Notes under the pieces: generated by a model
What the model saw: only the letters and a program-made list of their open reading frames with translations
Databases searched by the model: none
What the model was told of the DNA's origin: nothing
Translations under genes and position numbers: made by a program
Assembly (NCBI GenBank): GCA_009774535.1
Contig: VSNY01000065.1
Span: 1 to 20,504 of the forward strand
Source of the DNA: Lachnospiraceae bacterium
Lineage (GTDB): Bacteria; Bacillota; Clostridia; Lachnospirales; Lachnospiraceae
Direction: 5' to 3'
Length of the DNA stretch: 20,504 bases
Part shown: positions 1 through 7,400 of the stretch, piece after piece
Numbering within the stretch: the first letter of the stretch is position 1
Layout of the letters: each line of letters starts with the position of its first letter

Positions 1-106
1 GGATATCTTTTAGTAGGGTATTTATTTTATTTAATATTTTTTTATCCCGCATTTGCCAGTACCCATAATCAGAGAAGCCTTCATCAGAAAAAGTAAGTTC
101 ATTCAT
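1..106 (-). CDS. YoeB/Txe-family toxin (partial, 3' end outside the window)
   Basis: The 35 visible N-terminal residues begin MNELTFSDEGFSDYGYWQ and continue with DKKILNKINTLLKDI. This matches the start of YoeB/Txe toxins, which are ribosome-dependent mRNA endonucleases (the family usually has about 85 residues). The ATG lies at 106-104 and overlaps the last 8 bases of the upstream antitoxin gene, the usual antitoxin-then-toxin arrangement. An AGAAAGGA ribosome site sits inside the antitoxin gene. The catalytic C-terminal half lies beyond position 1, so activity cannot be judged. Family assignment is from the N-terminal motif plus gene order. Confidence 0.8.
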   Translation of the reverse strand, partial: MNELTFSDEGFSDYGYWQMRDKKILNKINTLLKDI

Positions 107-395
107 GTCGCGTCCTTTCTAAAAAATCCAGCACTTTTTGAGTTGGCTTCCAGTCTTCTGCTTCCATTGCTTCTAATTCATCCATAGTAAAGGAAATTGT
201 TTCACCACGTTCGAATTGTGCCCGGCTTTTATCCAGTTTCGCCAGATACTCAGCATTGTTTTTTGCCTTTTCCATTTCCAGATAATCTCGTTTGGAAATG
301 ATTACAAGTTCTTGGGTATTATCAAGCATGGGTTCGCCTTTGAGAATGCGCGTTCTGGATTCGATGCTTATATTAATTGGATTAGCTGTAAACAT
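99..395 (-). CDS. Antitoxin of the YoeB/Txe pair
   Basis: A 98-residue acidic protein directly upstream of, and overlapping, the YoeB-like toxin. The start at 395 is chosen because a clear AGGAGG lies 8 bases upstream; an internal Met (MLDNTQELVIIS) is the alternative start. The segment ELVIISKRDYLEMEKAKNNAEYLAKLDKS resembles the middle of Phd/YefM-type antitoxins, while the acidic C-terminus (MDELEAMEAEDWKP) is the likely toxin-neutralising tail. The N-terminus is not a textbook Phd fold, so the exact antitoxin family is uncertain. By analogy with the family it would bind the toxin and repress its own promoter. Confidence 0.72.
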   Translation of the reverse strand: MFTANPINISIESRTRILKGEPMLDNTQELVIISKRDYLEMEKAKNNAEYLAKLDKSRAQFERGETISFTMDELEAMEAEDWKPTQKVLDFLERTRHE

Positions 396-424
396 TTTTG
401 TTCCTCCTGTTCTTTTCGAATCTA

Positions 425-466
425 ATTATATTATATACATTTTGATATCAGGAATACACATGTATT
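425..466 (-). promoter_or_regulatory. Putative toxin-antitoxin promoter with palindrome
   Basis: Read on the minus strand, two overlapping TATAAT hexamers (435-430 and 430-425) lie just upstream of the antitoxin ribosome site. No good -35 is present. A palindrome with arms AATACA and TGTATT separated by 2 bases (453-466) sits at the -35 position. This is a plausible autoregulatory operator, but that is inference. Confidence 0.4.
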
Positions 467-908
467 ATTTCTCTGCGCTAGTTTTTTTAGACACAGACTC
501 ATCTTCCAGTGCAAAGCCATAATCAAGTAGCTTTATGCGCCGCTTGACGTCAAGAGAGTTGAACAGACGCAGAAGTTCGATTTCTTCATCCGTAAGTTTT
601 CGTTCGCTGCTGTTGACAGTAACATTGCTGTTATGATAACCCTGTACAACCGCCCCGCCAGTTACGTTACCGCCTATAACATTAGAAATTGTAGAGGGTT
701 CGTCTGTGCGTCCGAGCAGATAATCCACGGAGCAACTAAGGTAATCGGCAATGCGGGCGAGACTATAAGAACCCATTCCTTTTTTTTCATTAATTTGCCT
801 AATTGCATTTATACCTAAACCGCAGTCAGTGAGCAATGTTTCCATTTTTATGTTTTTGGATTTGCATAAATCTTTTATGCGATCTTTAGTTTTGTGCATA
901 TTGTACAT
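465..908 (-). CDS. CI-like XRE-family phage repressor
   Basis: A 147-residue protein with an N-terminal XRE helix-turn-helix (about residues 8-66) that ends in the family hallmark SVDYLLGRTDEP. A Gly/Asn-rich linker follows (about 76-100), then a short helical C-terminal domain (LTDEEIELLRLFNSLDVKRR). There is no LexA/S24 peptidase domain, so induction by RecA-style self-cleavage is not suggested. The start at 908 is chosen because AAAGGTGG lies 9 bases upstream; the longer upstream reading runs through the control region. It is transcribed away from the early genes and faces two palindromic operators at 944-989, consistent with a lysogeny repressor controlling both directions. Confidence 0.8.
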   Translation of the reverse strand: MYNMHKTKDRIKDLCKSKNIKMETLLTDCGLGINAIRQINEKKGMGSYSLARIADYLSCSVDYLLGRTDEPSTISNVIGGNVTGGAVVQGYHNSNVTVNSSERKLTDEEIELLRLFNSLDVKRRIKLLDYGFALEDESVSKKTSAEK

Positions 909-936
909 AAAAATAATCCACCTTTTGTGAAAAAGA

Positions 937-965
937 ACTAAATCAACGAAATTTCGTTGTAACAA
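937..965 (-). promoter_or_regulatory. Putative repressor promoter with operator in its spacer
   Basis: On the minus strand, TTGTTA (965-960) and TTTAGT (942-937) are separated by exactly 17 bases. That spacer contains the perfect 16 bp palindrome CAACGAAATTTCGTTG (944-959). Both hexamers match consensus at 4 of 6 positions, so strength is uncertain. The position upstream of the repressor gene and the embedded operator suggest repressor autoregulation. Confidence 0.5.
944..959. promoter_or_regulatory. Operator O1, perfect 16 bp palindrome
   Basis: CAACGAAATTTCGTTG is its own reverse complement. It is the best symmetric site between the divergent repressor and early genes, and it lies 30 bp (about three helical turns) from a related site at 974-989. 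Confidence 0.65.
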
Positions 966-966
966 A

Positions 967-995
967 TTGACTTCAACGATTTTTCGTGATAATAT
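967..995 (+). promoter_or_regulatory. Putative early rightward promoter with operator in its spacer
   Basis: TTGACT (967-972) and TAATAT (990-995) are separated by 17 bp, a strong sigma-A-type promoter pointing toward the early genes. The spacer holds an imperfect copy (CAACGATTTTTCGTGA, 974-989) of the O1 palindrome, so the repressor would block this promoter. Confidence 0.65.
974..989. promoter_or_regulatory. Operator O2, imperfect copy of O1
   Basis: CAACGATTTTTCGTGA shares the CAACGA left half and a TTTCGT core with O1. Its right half diverges, suggesting weaker binding than O1. Confidence 0.55.
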
Positions 996-1067
996 AACAC
1001 CAACAAACCAATACAACAGTAACATAAAACAAACAGCACCAACACAACCACAGAAAGGAGGTGTGTT

Positions 1068-1223
1068 ATGGCTGAAAGTGTAGAAATACGTATCCAGAAT
1101 ATTGAGAAAAGGCTGGATACGCTTGAAAAGTCCATTCCAAGTGCCGATTGCATAGCCGGGGAAATAAGCGATGCACTCAAAAAAACACTGTCTGGCGCAG
1201 AAGAAAATGCTTACGATTCCTGA
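1068..1223 (+). CDS. Small early protein, 51 residues, predicted coiled coil
   Basis: The first gene after the rightward promoter. An excellent ribosome site (AAAGGAGGTG, 1054-1063) precedes the ATG. The protein begins MAESVEIRIQNIEKRLDTLE, a heptad-like amphipathic helix, and ends SGAEENAYDS. I do not recognise a family. Its place as first rightward early gene is where a Cro-like or anti-repressor protein could sit, but it has no helix-turn-helix. Its last 13 bases overlap the 3' end of a minus-strand gene (1211-1393). Confidence 0.6.
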   Translation: MAESVEIRIQNIEKRLDTLEKSIPSADCIAGEISDALKKTLSGAEENAYDS

Positions 1224-1393
1224 TCTTGTAATAGTTTTTCGTATTCTAGCAAGGTCAGAACCGAAATCTGGGCAGCGATTTCTGCAAACTGTTCTGCCAG
1301 AGCATTGGTTCCTGGCTGGCCAGGAATACTGGTTAAATTCAGTTTTTCCAAAACATTTTTCTTTAGTGTTTTGGCGGTTTCGATATCAAGCAT
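1211..1393 (-). CDS. Small minus-strand protein, 60 residues, unknown function
   Basis: Encodes MLDIETAKTLKKNVLEKLNL, then a Gly/Pro/Asn-containing turn and a helical tail (LAEQFAEIAAQISVLTLLEYEKLL). The start at 1393 is supported by AAAGGAG 7 bases upstream. It lies against the direction of the surrounding early operon and converges with the 51-residue gene. A minus-strand extended -10 promoter is visible at 1527-1535. The leader region between that promoter and the start codon reads as a remnant of a repressor C-terminal helix-turn-helix edge. Function unknown. Confidence 0.5.
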   Translation of the reverse strand: MLDIETAKTLKKNVLEKLNLTSIPGQPGTNALAEQFAEIAAQISVLTLLEYEKLLQDQES

Positions 1394-1411
1394 GGGGCAT
1401 CTCCTTTCTGA

Positions 1412-1465
1412 TTTGATAACTTCCGGATTATTGGTGCGCCCAAGGAAACAATCACTAGGCAAAGA
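1412..1465 (-). pseudogene. Possible remnant of a second XRE repressor
   Basis: The minus-strand reading in frame with the downstream 60-residue gene gives LPSDCFLGRTNNPEVIKS. This closely resembles the motif at the end of XRE domains (SVDYLLGRTDNPEV) and the intact repressor here (SVDYLLGRTDEP). No upstream helix-turn-helix remains. The match is short, so this is tentative. Confidence 0.35.
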
Positions 1466-1475
1466 AAAGCAAAAA

Positions 1476-1504
1476 TTGCTAATGTTTGCAAACCACAGTA
1501 ACAT
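1476..1504 (+). promoter_or_regulatory. Possible weak plus-strand promoter
   Basis: TTGCTA (1476-1481) and TAACAT (1499-1504) are separated by 17 bp. A perfect 10 bp palindrome, GTTTGCAAAC (1484-1493), lies in the spacer, mirroring the layout at the first control region. Both hexamers match consensus at only 4 of 6 positions. It would serve the genes from 1591 onward. Confidence 0.3.
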
Positions 1505-1526
1505 TAAAATAAAACAAACCAATTAC

Positions 1527-1535
1527 ATTATAACA
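1527..1535 (-). promoter_or_regulatory. Extended -10 promoter for the minus-strand microgene
   Basis: Read on the minus strand the sequence is TGTTATAAT, an extended -10 element (TGnTATAAT) with a perfect TATAAT. No convincing -35 is seen, which is typical of extended -10 promoters. It points toward the 60-residue gene at 1393-1211. Confidence 0.5.
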
Positions 1536-1590
1536 TAGACTGGAGAAAAAGCGAGAACTTTTTTCAACAGACAACAAGGAGGCATAAACT

Positions 1591-1791
1591 ATGGAAACAA
1601 GAGCAGTAAGGGAACGGCAGGAGCCAGGGCTGGAGGTCAAGTGCTTTTCGGCCAGGGTTCCGGTAAATATTTATAACAGCGTGACCGACTGGGCATGGGA
1701 AAACCGGGTGTCAATGGCAAAGGCGCTTACGGAACTTCTGGCCGAGGGGCTGAAAGCCAAAGGGAAGCGTATTCCCGAAAGTGAGGGGTAG
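1591..1791 (+). CDS. Ribbon-helix-helix (CopG/Arc-like) small protein
   Basis: A 66-residue protein. The segment VKCFSARVPVNIYNSVTDWAWENRVSMAKALTELLAEGLKAKG fits a ribbon-helix-helix fold: a short beta strand followed by two helices, with the RVSMAKAL turn. Such proteins dimerise and bind DNA as regulators. AAGGAGG lies 11 bases upstream of the ATG. Its position early in the operon fits a transcriptional regulator. The fold is assigned by eye. Confidence 0.65.
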   Translation: METRAVRERQEPGLEVKCFSARVPVNIYNSVTDWAWENRVSMAKALTELLAEGLKAKGKRIPESEG

Positions 1792-1794
1792 TCA

Positions 1795-1983
1795 ATGGCA
1801 AAGAGGTCAGCAAACCCCTCGCAAAAAAATGCACGCAGCGCACAGAAAGCTGCTGTACAGCGACAGCCTTCATCCAAAAGCAGCAGGCTGTCGGTCGATA
1901 AACGGCTAAACGCTGTATTTGATTCGATAACCGAAGAACTCCTCACAACCCTTGAACATAATTATGACAGAAACAAGAGGTGA
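1795..1983 (+). CDS. Small basic protein, 62 residues, unknown function
   Basis: Starts 3 bases after the previous stop, with GAGGGG 6 bases upstream. The N-terminal half is very basic and low complexity (Lys/Arg/Ser/Gln rich), and the C-terminal half is helical (VDKRLNAVFDSITEELLTTLEHNYDRNKR). The composition suggests nucleic acid contact, but no family is recognised. It is tightly packed between two DNA-binding-type genes. Confidence 0.5.
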   Translation: MAKRSANPSQKNARSAQKAAVQRQPSSKSSRLSVDKRLNAVFDSITEELLTTLEHNYDRNKR

Positions 1984-1988
1984 TGACC

Positions 1989-2462
1989 ATGAGCAACGAA
2001 TGCGAGAATCTCTACAAAATATGCAGAATTTCTGCGGGTTTGACACAGGAACAGGCAGCGGAACTTCTGGCGGTCTCGCAGCGGACGCTTTCGGAGTACG
2101 AAAACGGCAGGGCAAGAGTTCCTGACGATATTGTGGCGGCAATGGTGGAAGTGTACAATTCGCCGCTGATAGCATATTACCACTTGAAACATTTCAGCCC
2201 CCTCGGAAGATATCTGCCGGACATACAGGAGCCGCAGACAAACGGGGATATGGCATTTCAGACGATCATAGCCAGGGATGAACTTGATCCGGCAGTAGAA
2301 TGCATAAAAAAGATTGTGGCAGACGGCATCATCGACAGGGATGAGGGCGGGATGTTTGCCGAATTTGTAAAGACAATGCGTAAAGTAAACGGGAAAATTT
2401 TTTCGGTAGTAGCATATGCCGAAAAAATAGGGGGAAAACCAGCAAAGGAGAGATTACAATGA
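1989..2462 (+). CDS. XRE-family helix-turn-helix regulator with C-terminal extension
   Basis: A 157-residue protein. Residues about 7-58 form an XRE helix-turn-helix (ICRISAGLTQEQAAELLAVS, then QRTLSEYENGRARVP). The remaining hundred residues are mostly helical and unrecognised. The start at 1989 is chosen because AGAGG lies 8 bases upstream; ATG 1983 and GTG 1980 lie too close to that site. It is a probable early transcription regulator. Its stop overlaps the next start by ATGA, so the two are translationally coupled. Confidence 0.75.
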   Translation: MSNECENLYKICRISAGLTQEQAAELLAVSQRTLSEYENGRARVPDDIVAAMVEVYNSPLIAYYHLKHFSPLGRYLPDIQEPQTNGDMAFQTIIARDELDPAVECIKKIVADGIIDRDEGGMFAEFVKTMRKVNGKIFSVVAYAEKIGGKPAKERLQ

Positions 2463-2743
2463 CAACAATAGCAGGCGAAAGCACAGAAAAAATTGTTATT
2501 CCATACGGGAATCCGGCAGGACAGGCGGTATTTGACATTTTATATAAGATCGCAAAGAGGATTCATGCAGAAGCGACAGCGGCAACCTCAAAATATGTGC
2601 TGGAACATTTTCCGGGAAGCGAAACGGTCGGGACCGACCATGATCAGGTTGAACATAAGTTTCACCGGATCATCCGCATGCCGTCGGGAAAAGAGCGGAC
2701 ACTGGTTTATGATTATAAAGAAAAAACGATTGAGGTTGTATGA
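2459..2743 (+). CDS. Conserved-looking phage protein, 94 residues, unknown function
   Basis: Starts within the previous stop (ATGA), with AAGGAGAG upstream. It has a helical N-terminal half (AVFDILYKIAKRIHAEATAA) and a beta-rich C-terminal half (HKFHRIIRMPSGKERTLVYD). No cysteine motifs, membrane segments or known domain are seen. Coupling to the XRE regulator suggests co-function, but nothing indicates what it does. Confidence 0.6.
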   Translation: MTTIAGESTEKIVIPYGNPAGQAVFDILYKIAKRIHAEATAATSKYVLEHFPGSETVGTDHDQVEHKFHRIIRMPSGKERTLVYDYKEKTIEVV

Positions 2744-2779
2744 AAGCATGGCCAATGGTGTTTAAAGAAAGGACTGAAA

Positions 2780-3325
2780 ATGAAAGTAATAAGAGAGATA
2801 AAAGTAAAAACAGAGAAGCCCGAAGTTGGTGACCGTATCAAAATAAAGTTTCCAAAGAGAAATTATATGGCAACTGCGATAAAAGATGAAGGTGACGGAA
2901 TGATTTTTCTGTTCGATGAGTATCTTGACGAAGCGCATCCGATGAACAGGGAAAACAGCACGGATGGCGGATATGAAGCATCTGAAGTGAGAAAATTTCT
3001 GCGGGCGTTGACAGATGTATTTCCGAAAAAGCTTAGAAAGCGCATGGTTCCATTTGAAAACGGAGACATGTTGCGGCTTCTGACCATAACAGAATTTTGC
3101 GGCGTAGATAAGGATTTTAACAGTTGCGATGGGCAGATTGAATGGATGAAAGACCGCAGACACCGCATTGCAAGCCGGAAAGGCAAAGAATATGAATGTG
3201 GATGGACATCAACCGTTGTTTCGGGCGCTTATTTTGCCTATGTGGCCTGGAGCGGCGATGCGAACTGCAGCAACGCTTCTGGCGCTAATGGCGTGCGCCC
3301 GGCTTTCAAAATCCTTTATCCATAA
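2780..3325 (+). CDS. DUF6273/C-type-lectin-like protein, candidate DGR variable protein
   Basis: A 181-residue protein with an AAAGGA ribosome site. The N-terminal part is mixed alpha/beta (VGDRIKIKFPKRNYMATAIK, FLFDEYLD). The last 40 residues carry GWTSTVVSGAYFAYVAWSG and end NGVRPAFKILYP. Small/variable residues followed by G-V/F-R-P-A is typical of DUF6273 and of C-type-lectin-like display proteins. Residues 145-171 use C/T-ending codons in 23 of 27 positions, against about 13 of the first 40 codons of the gene. That is the codon signature left when AAC/AAT codons are randomised at adenines by a diversity-generating retroelement. A GAAA-loop GC hairpin follows 3 bp after the stop. The DUF6273-like call is solid in pattern; the retroelement link is inference. 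Confidence 0.7.
   Translation: MKVIREIKVKTEKPEVGDRIKIKFPKRNYMATAIKDEGDGMIFLFDEYLDEAHPMNRENSTDGGYEASEVRKFLRALTDVFPKKLRKRMVPFENGDMLRLLTITEFCGVDKDFNSCDGQIEWMKDRRHRIASRKGKEYECGWTSTVVSGAYFAYVAWSGDANCSNASGANGVRPAFKILYP
3200..3322 (+). other. Candidate DGR variable region with IMH-like end
   Basis: Codons 141-181 of the DUF6273-like gene. The interspersed NNY codons at 3212-3292 encode only residues reachable from an AAY codon by changing the two adenines (V, G, A, Y, F, S, D, N, C and similar). The constant stretch GGCGTGCGCCCGGCTTTC (3290-3307) would serve as the initiation-of-mutagenic-homing segment. No template repeat is found in the window. Confidence 0.5.
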
Positions 3326-3328
3326 TCA

Positions 3329-3342
3329 CCGCCGAAAGGCGG
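3329..3342 (+). other. GC hairpin with GAAA loop just downstream of the variable gene
   Basis: CCGCC-GAAA-GGCGG forms a perfect 5 bp GC stem with a four-base GAAA loop, 3 bp after the stop codon. No T-tract follows, so it is a poor intrinsic terminator. In the Bordetella phage BPP-1 retroelement, a hairpin/cruciform with a GAAA-type loop just downstream of the variable region is needed for efficient retrohoming. The same geometry is seen here. It is flanked by direct copies of ATCCTTTAT (3311-3319 and 3346-3354). Confidence 0.6.
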
Positions 3343-3403
3343 AAGATCCTTTATAGAAAAAGCGGAACAGTGTTTGAATCTAAATTTAAGAAAGGGAAAA
3401 GAA

Positions 3404-4456
3404 ATGAATACAGCGCAAGACACGATCGTCCAGCTGAACAAATACCCGCCAGACAAATACAATGTGCTGGTGCCGGTTACATCCATGCAGGCATTAAGCA
3501 ATATGCAGCGGATCATAGTAAATGAGGTCAGCCTGGACACTACAGTAGAAAACGGAAGCGGACGGGAAATCTACTATGACAAACAGACAGGAAAATATGC
3601 AATTACGTCAATAGGTGGCGCAAGGCTGGCTGCAGCGGCAAATATAAGCATTGTACATACCGAGAGCGTCCGGACGGATGTATGCGAAAAGTGCATTGAG
3701 ATGGCAAAGGCCACAGGAAACGTACAGGCATGCGGCAGCTGCCCGCATGTATATGATGTAAAAATGGTAGTGACTGTCAGGGTGCCGGAACCGAGCGGGG
3801 GATTCCGCATGATCAGCAAAAGCAAGGAGATTGATTGTTCCATTGAAAAAGCATCCCAGAGCGAAAAACAGTATAGAAAATTTTTGCCGCACAGGGCAAG
3901 CATCGCAGAAACAAAGGCGTTCATGCGGTGCATAAGATCAGCGCTTGGGCTGGCGCAGGGATATACGATGCAGGAGTTAAAAAAGCCTTTTATCATAGCG
4001 CATATTGTACCGAACCTGGATGCGCCGGAGATGCGCAATGCGCTGATAAACAATTCACTCCGGGATATGGGGCTTTTGTTTGAACGGCCAAGCGAAGCTG
4101 CAGAACAGGGGAGCAGCCGACAGTTTCAGGAGCCGGCAGCACTTCCGGGAAGTACAGACACCGGGGAATTTGTTGGGGCTGCTGGCGGGTACCAGGAGCC
4201 GGCAAATAATTATACAGACGGCTGCGGTTATACAGATGCTGATGCCAGTGAGCCTCTTCCATGGGATATGCCGCCAGAATCGCAGAGCCAGCCTGGATTC
4301 TGGTGCGCAGACTGCGGCAGGAAAATAACAGAAGCAACAGGAAGAAACGGCAGTACATGGACACCGGATGCGATAAAAGAATATTCTGAAAAACGGTTCG
4401 GACGCTGCCTGTGTACGGACTGTCAGAAAAGGGCAAAAGGAGGACAAGCACGATGA
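3404..4456 (+). CDS. Candidate single-strand DNA annealing protein with C-terminal zinc ribbon
   Basis: A 350-residue protein; the start at 3404 has AAAGGG 8 bases upstream. Residues 1-230 are a conserved-looking core with a first Cys4 cluster (C94, C97, C110, C113) and the helix HRASIAETKAFMRCIRSALG (163-182). That helix resembles the 'AETKA..RALR.ALG' helix of Rad52/ERF-type annealing proteins. Residues 231-297 are a low-complexity linker. Residues 301-340 hold a CxxC...CxxC zinc ribbon ending in KRFGRCLCTDC, a type often found at the ends of phage recombinases. The gene is coupled by ATGA to the SbcD-SbcC fusion, as expected for an annealase-nuclease pair. The annealase role is inferred from the helix and neighbour, not from a confirmed family. 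Confidence 0.55.
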   Translation: MNTAQDTIVQLNKYPPDKYNVLVPVTSMQALSNMQRIIVNEVSLDTTVENGSGREIYYDKQTGKYAITSIGGARLAAAANISIVHTESVRTDVCEKCIEMAKATGNVQACGSCPHVYDVKMVVTVRVPEPSGGFRMISKSKEIDCSIEKASQSEKQYRKFLPHRASIAETKAFMRCIRSALGLAQGYTMQELKKPFIIAHIVPNLDAPEMRNALINNSLRDMGLLFERPSEAAEQGSSRQFQEPAALPGSTDTGEFVGAAGGYQEPANNYTDGCGYTDADASEPLPWDMPPESQSQPGFWCADCGRKITEATGRNGSTWTPDAIKEYSEKRFGRCLCTDCQKRAKGGQAR

Positions 4457-7400
4457 AGATACTGCACTGTGCAGATCTGCACCTTGGGAATTTAGACGGA
4501 CCCGTCCGGGACGGGAAAAACGCAAGACGCGATGATACACTCAGGTGCATGAAATATATAGCTGAAACAGCAGAAATTGAAAAACCAAATGTAAGCATTA
4601 TTGCGGGGGATTTATTTAACCGGTCCCGTTTATGGTCGGATCCGGCACTGGATGACATTAACGATTCGCTGGATTATTTTATACGGCCTTTATGTAAAAA
4701 CAGCGAGCAGGTGGTGCTCCTTTTTGGGACTTTAAACCACGATAACCCGCGCGCCTTTGAAAACATAAAAAGGGCAGCGGCAGATTTAAAGAATCTGCAT
4801 GTTTACACTGCTCCAGAGGTTGATACGCTGAGTACGGGGGATGGGGAAATACAGATACTGGCTATGCCGGGATTCGACAAAGGGCGGCTGCGGGTGTTTA
4901 TGCCGGATGCAGACGCAGAAACTGAAAATCAGAATGCCACCACGCTGGTCAACGGAATTATCACAGGACAGGCGGCAAAGCTTGACAAGGAAAAGCCGAG
5001 CGTACTGGTAGCACACTACACGGTGGCCGGGTGCGAAGCGGATAATGGACAGACATTTCTTGCGGGACAGGATGTGGTGATACTTCCACAGACAATAGAT
5101 GCAATAGGAGTAACGCTTGGATGCTTCGGCCACATACACAAGACGCAGCGGCTCGGATGCAATACCCCGGCATATTACAGCGGCAGCCCGAACCAGCTGA
5201 CATTCAATGACGAAAAAGACGAACACGGATTTTATATTCATGAAATAAGCATTACAGGCGAGGTAGACAGCCGATTTATCCATACGCCGGAGCGCAGGCA
5301 TCAGACGATTCGGCTGACACAGGATCAGATTTCGGAATTTATAGTAACAGGAACCATAACAGGCATAAACCCGCTGGCAAGAGATGCGATTCTCCGGGTG
5401 TATTACGATGCCGCGCCGGAACTGGAAAAAGCATTGAACCGGGCAGCAATGCAGAGTTATTTGCTCGACAGCCAGGTATGCGGGGCATTCCACGTAGCAG
5501 ATTTTATACGGGAAGATCAGGAGGATGCGCTTGTTACGGACGGGGTAGCGACAGAGGACACGCCAGCCGCAGCCCTGCACAGATACCTTATGATGCAGAA
5601 AGAGAACGGAGCGGATATAACCGATGCGGATATAGCACGGCTGGAAGAACTCGCAGTGCCGATTATCCGGGAAGCGGATGACGGACGGGAAACAAACCGG
5701 CATGCCGGGGCTTTTACGCCAAAACGGATAGAGGTTACAAATTACCGCAGCTATACGCATGCAGAATTTGACTTTTTAGAAATCCGCATGGCGATGGTGA
5801 ACGGTCCGAACGGGGTAGGCAAGAGCAGCCTGTTTCTGGATGCGATCGCAGACTGTTTGTACGAAACCAGCCGGGATGGATCAAAGGGTGAATGGGTGCG
5901 GGACGGAGAGAAAAAAGGCTCAGTTACCTTTGAATTTGAAATGGGAGGTTCTGATTACAGGGTAGCCCGGACACGGAATCAGAATGGCAGAGGGACGCTT
6001 GCATTCGCAAGGAAAAACAGCGGCACAGGCGAATGGGAAAACTATGGAGATACTACAATGCCGCTGACACAGGCAAAGATCGCACAGGTCGTAGGGATGG
6101 ATTTCCAGACATTCTGCTCCATCGCCCTGATACGCCAGGATGCATATGGGATTTTTTTGGAAGCGGACAGCGACCGGAGAATGGAAGTTCTTTCCAGCCT
6201 TTTAAACCTTGGGATTTATACAAGGGCAGAGGGTATAGCCAAAGACGGGATGGCAGCGCAGCGGCGCACAGTAGCCAGCCTGAAAGACCGTATGAGCGTC
6301 CTGGATGAACAGATGTCGGCAAAGGAACAGATACAGGCAGAACTGAAAGAATGCGAAAATAAGCTGGCAATACAGTCAGAGCAGGCAAAAGCCCTGGACG
6401 GGCGGATAAAGGCCGCAGAACGCGAGGAAACGCTCAGGCAGGAATTAACACGGCAGGCACAGGAAAAAGCCAGGGAAGCGGCAAATTTGAACTCACAGGC
6501 ACAGGAAAAAGAAGATGAGCTGCGCAGACAGACCGCAGAGCGTGATGATGCAAAACGTCTTGCCGGGATGGCAGACACGGTGGCCAGCGCGGTAAAAGCG
6601 ATAGAGCAGGCGCGGGCGGAACTCGAACCGCTTGCACAGGACGAAGCTAATCTCCAGATGCTGGAGAAACGCCAGGTGAATCTCCAGACGCTGCTGAAAA
6701 AGACACAGGGCGAACTTGAGCAGCTGCACAGGACGAAGCAGATTCAGACAGCCGCACTGGAACAGAAAGCAGAAATAGAAGCGGCAGTCCGGGAACTGGA
6801 ACAGGTACGCACCGATCGGCAGAGCCTTTCGCCAAAGATAGCGGAATATGACGCCGCAGTAAAAACCATTGCAGATTTAAAAAACAAAGCGTCTGAATTT
6901 GTTGGGGAGAGCCGCGTGCGCATAGGACGGCTGAAAAACCAGATCGAGGGCGCAGAGAAAAAGGCGCAGCTATTAACAGACAGCGGATGTCCGATTGCAG
7001 ATACTGCATCCTGTAAATTTCTTAAAGATGCACAGGAAGCAAAATCAGCCCTTACCAGACTGCAGAAAGAACTGGAAACAGTAAAAAATGCAGACCGGGA
7101 GAAATATGGCGGGATGACAGTACAGATTGAGGATGCAAAAAAACGCCTGGACAGCATGGGAAATCCGAAAGCGGATCTGGATGCGCTGTCAGAAAAAGAA
7201 CGCAGGGCAGCGCCCGTAGCGGCACTGGCCGGAAAGCTGGAAGCAGCCGCGGCAACTGTAGCTCAGATTGAAAAACAGGAGAATGATAAAAAAACACTGA
7301 TTCTGGAAACGGAAGCGGAAATACGGGAAATTACCGAAAAACTGCCGCCGCTCAGGCAAAGCGCAGAAAAGGCGGTGCAGCTTCGCAGCATATTTAAAGA

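Noticed and set aside
3329..3342. GC hairpin read as an intrinsic terminator
   Set aside because: No T-tract follows the stem, and the next gene continues in the same direction; a DGR-type element fits better.
4786..5760. Long minus-strand open frame of 324 codons opposite the SbcD part
   Set aside because: It lies opposite a gene with intact catalytic motifs, is Cys/Arg rich without domain signals, and has no convincing ribosome site.
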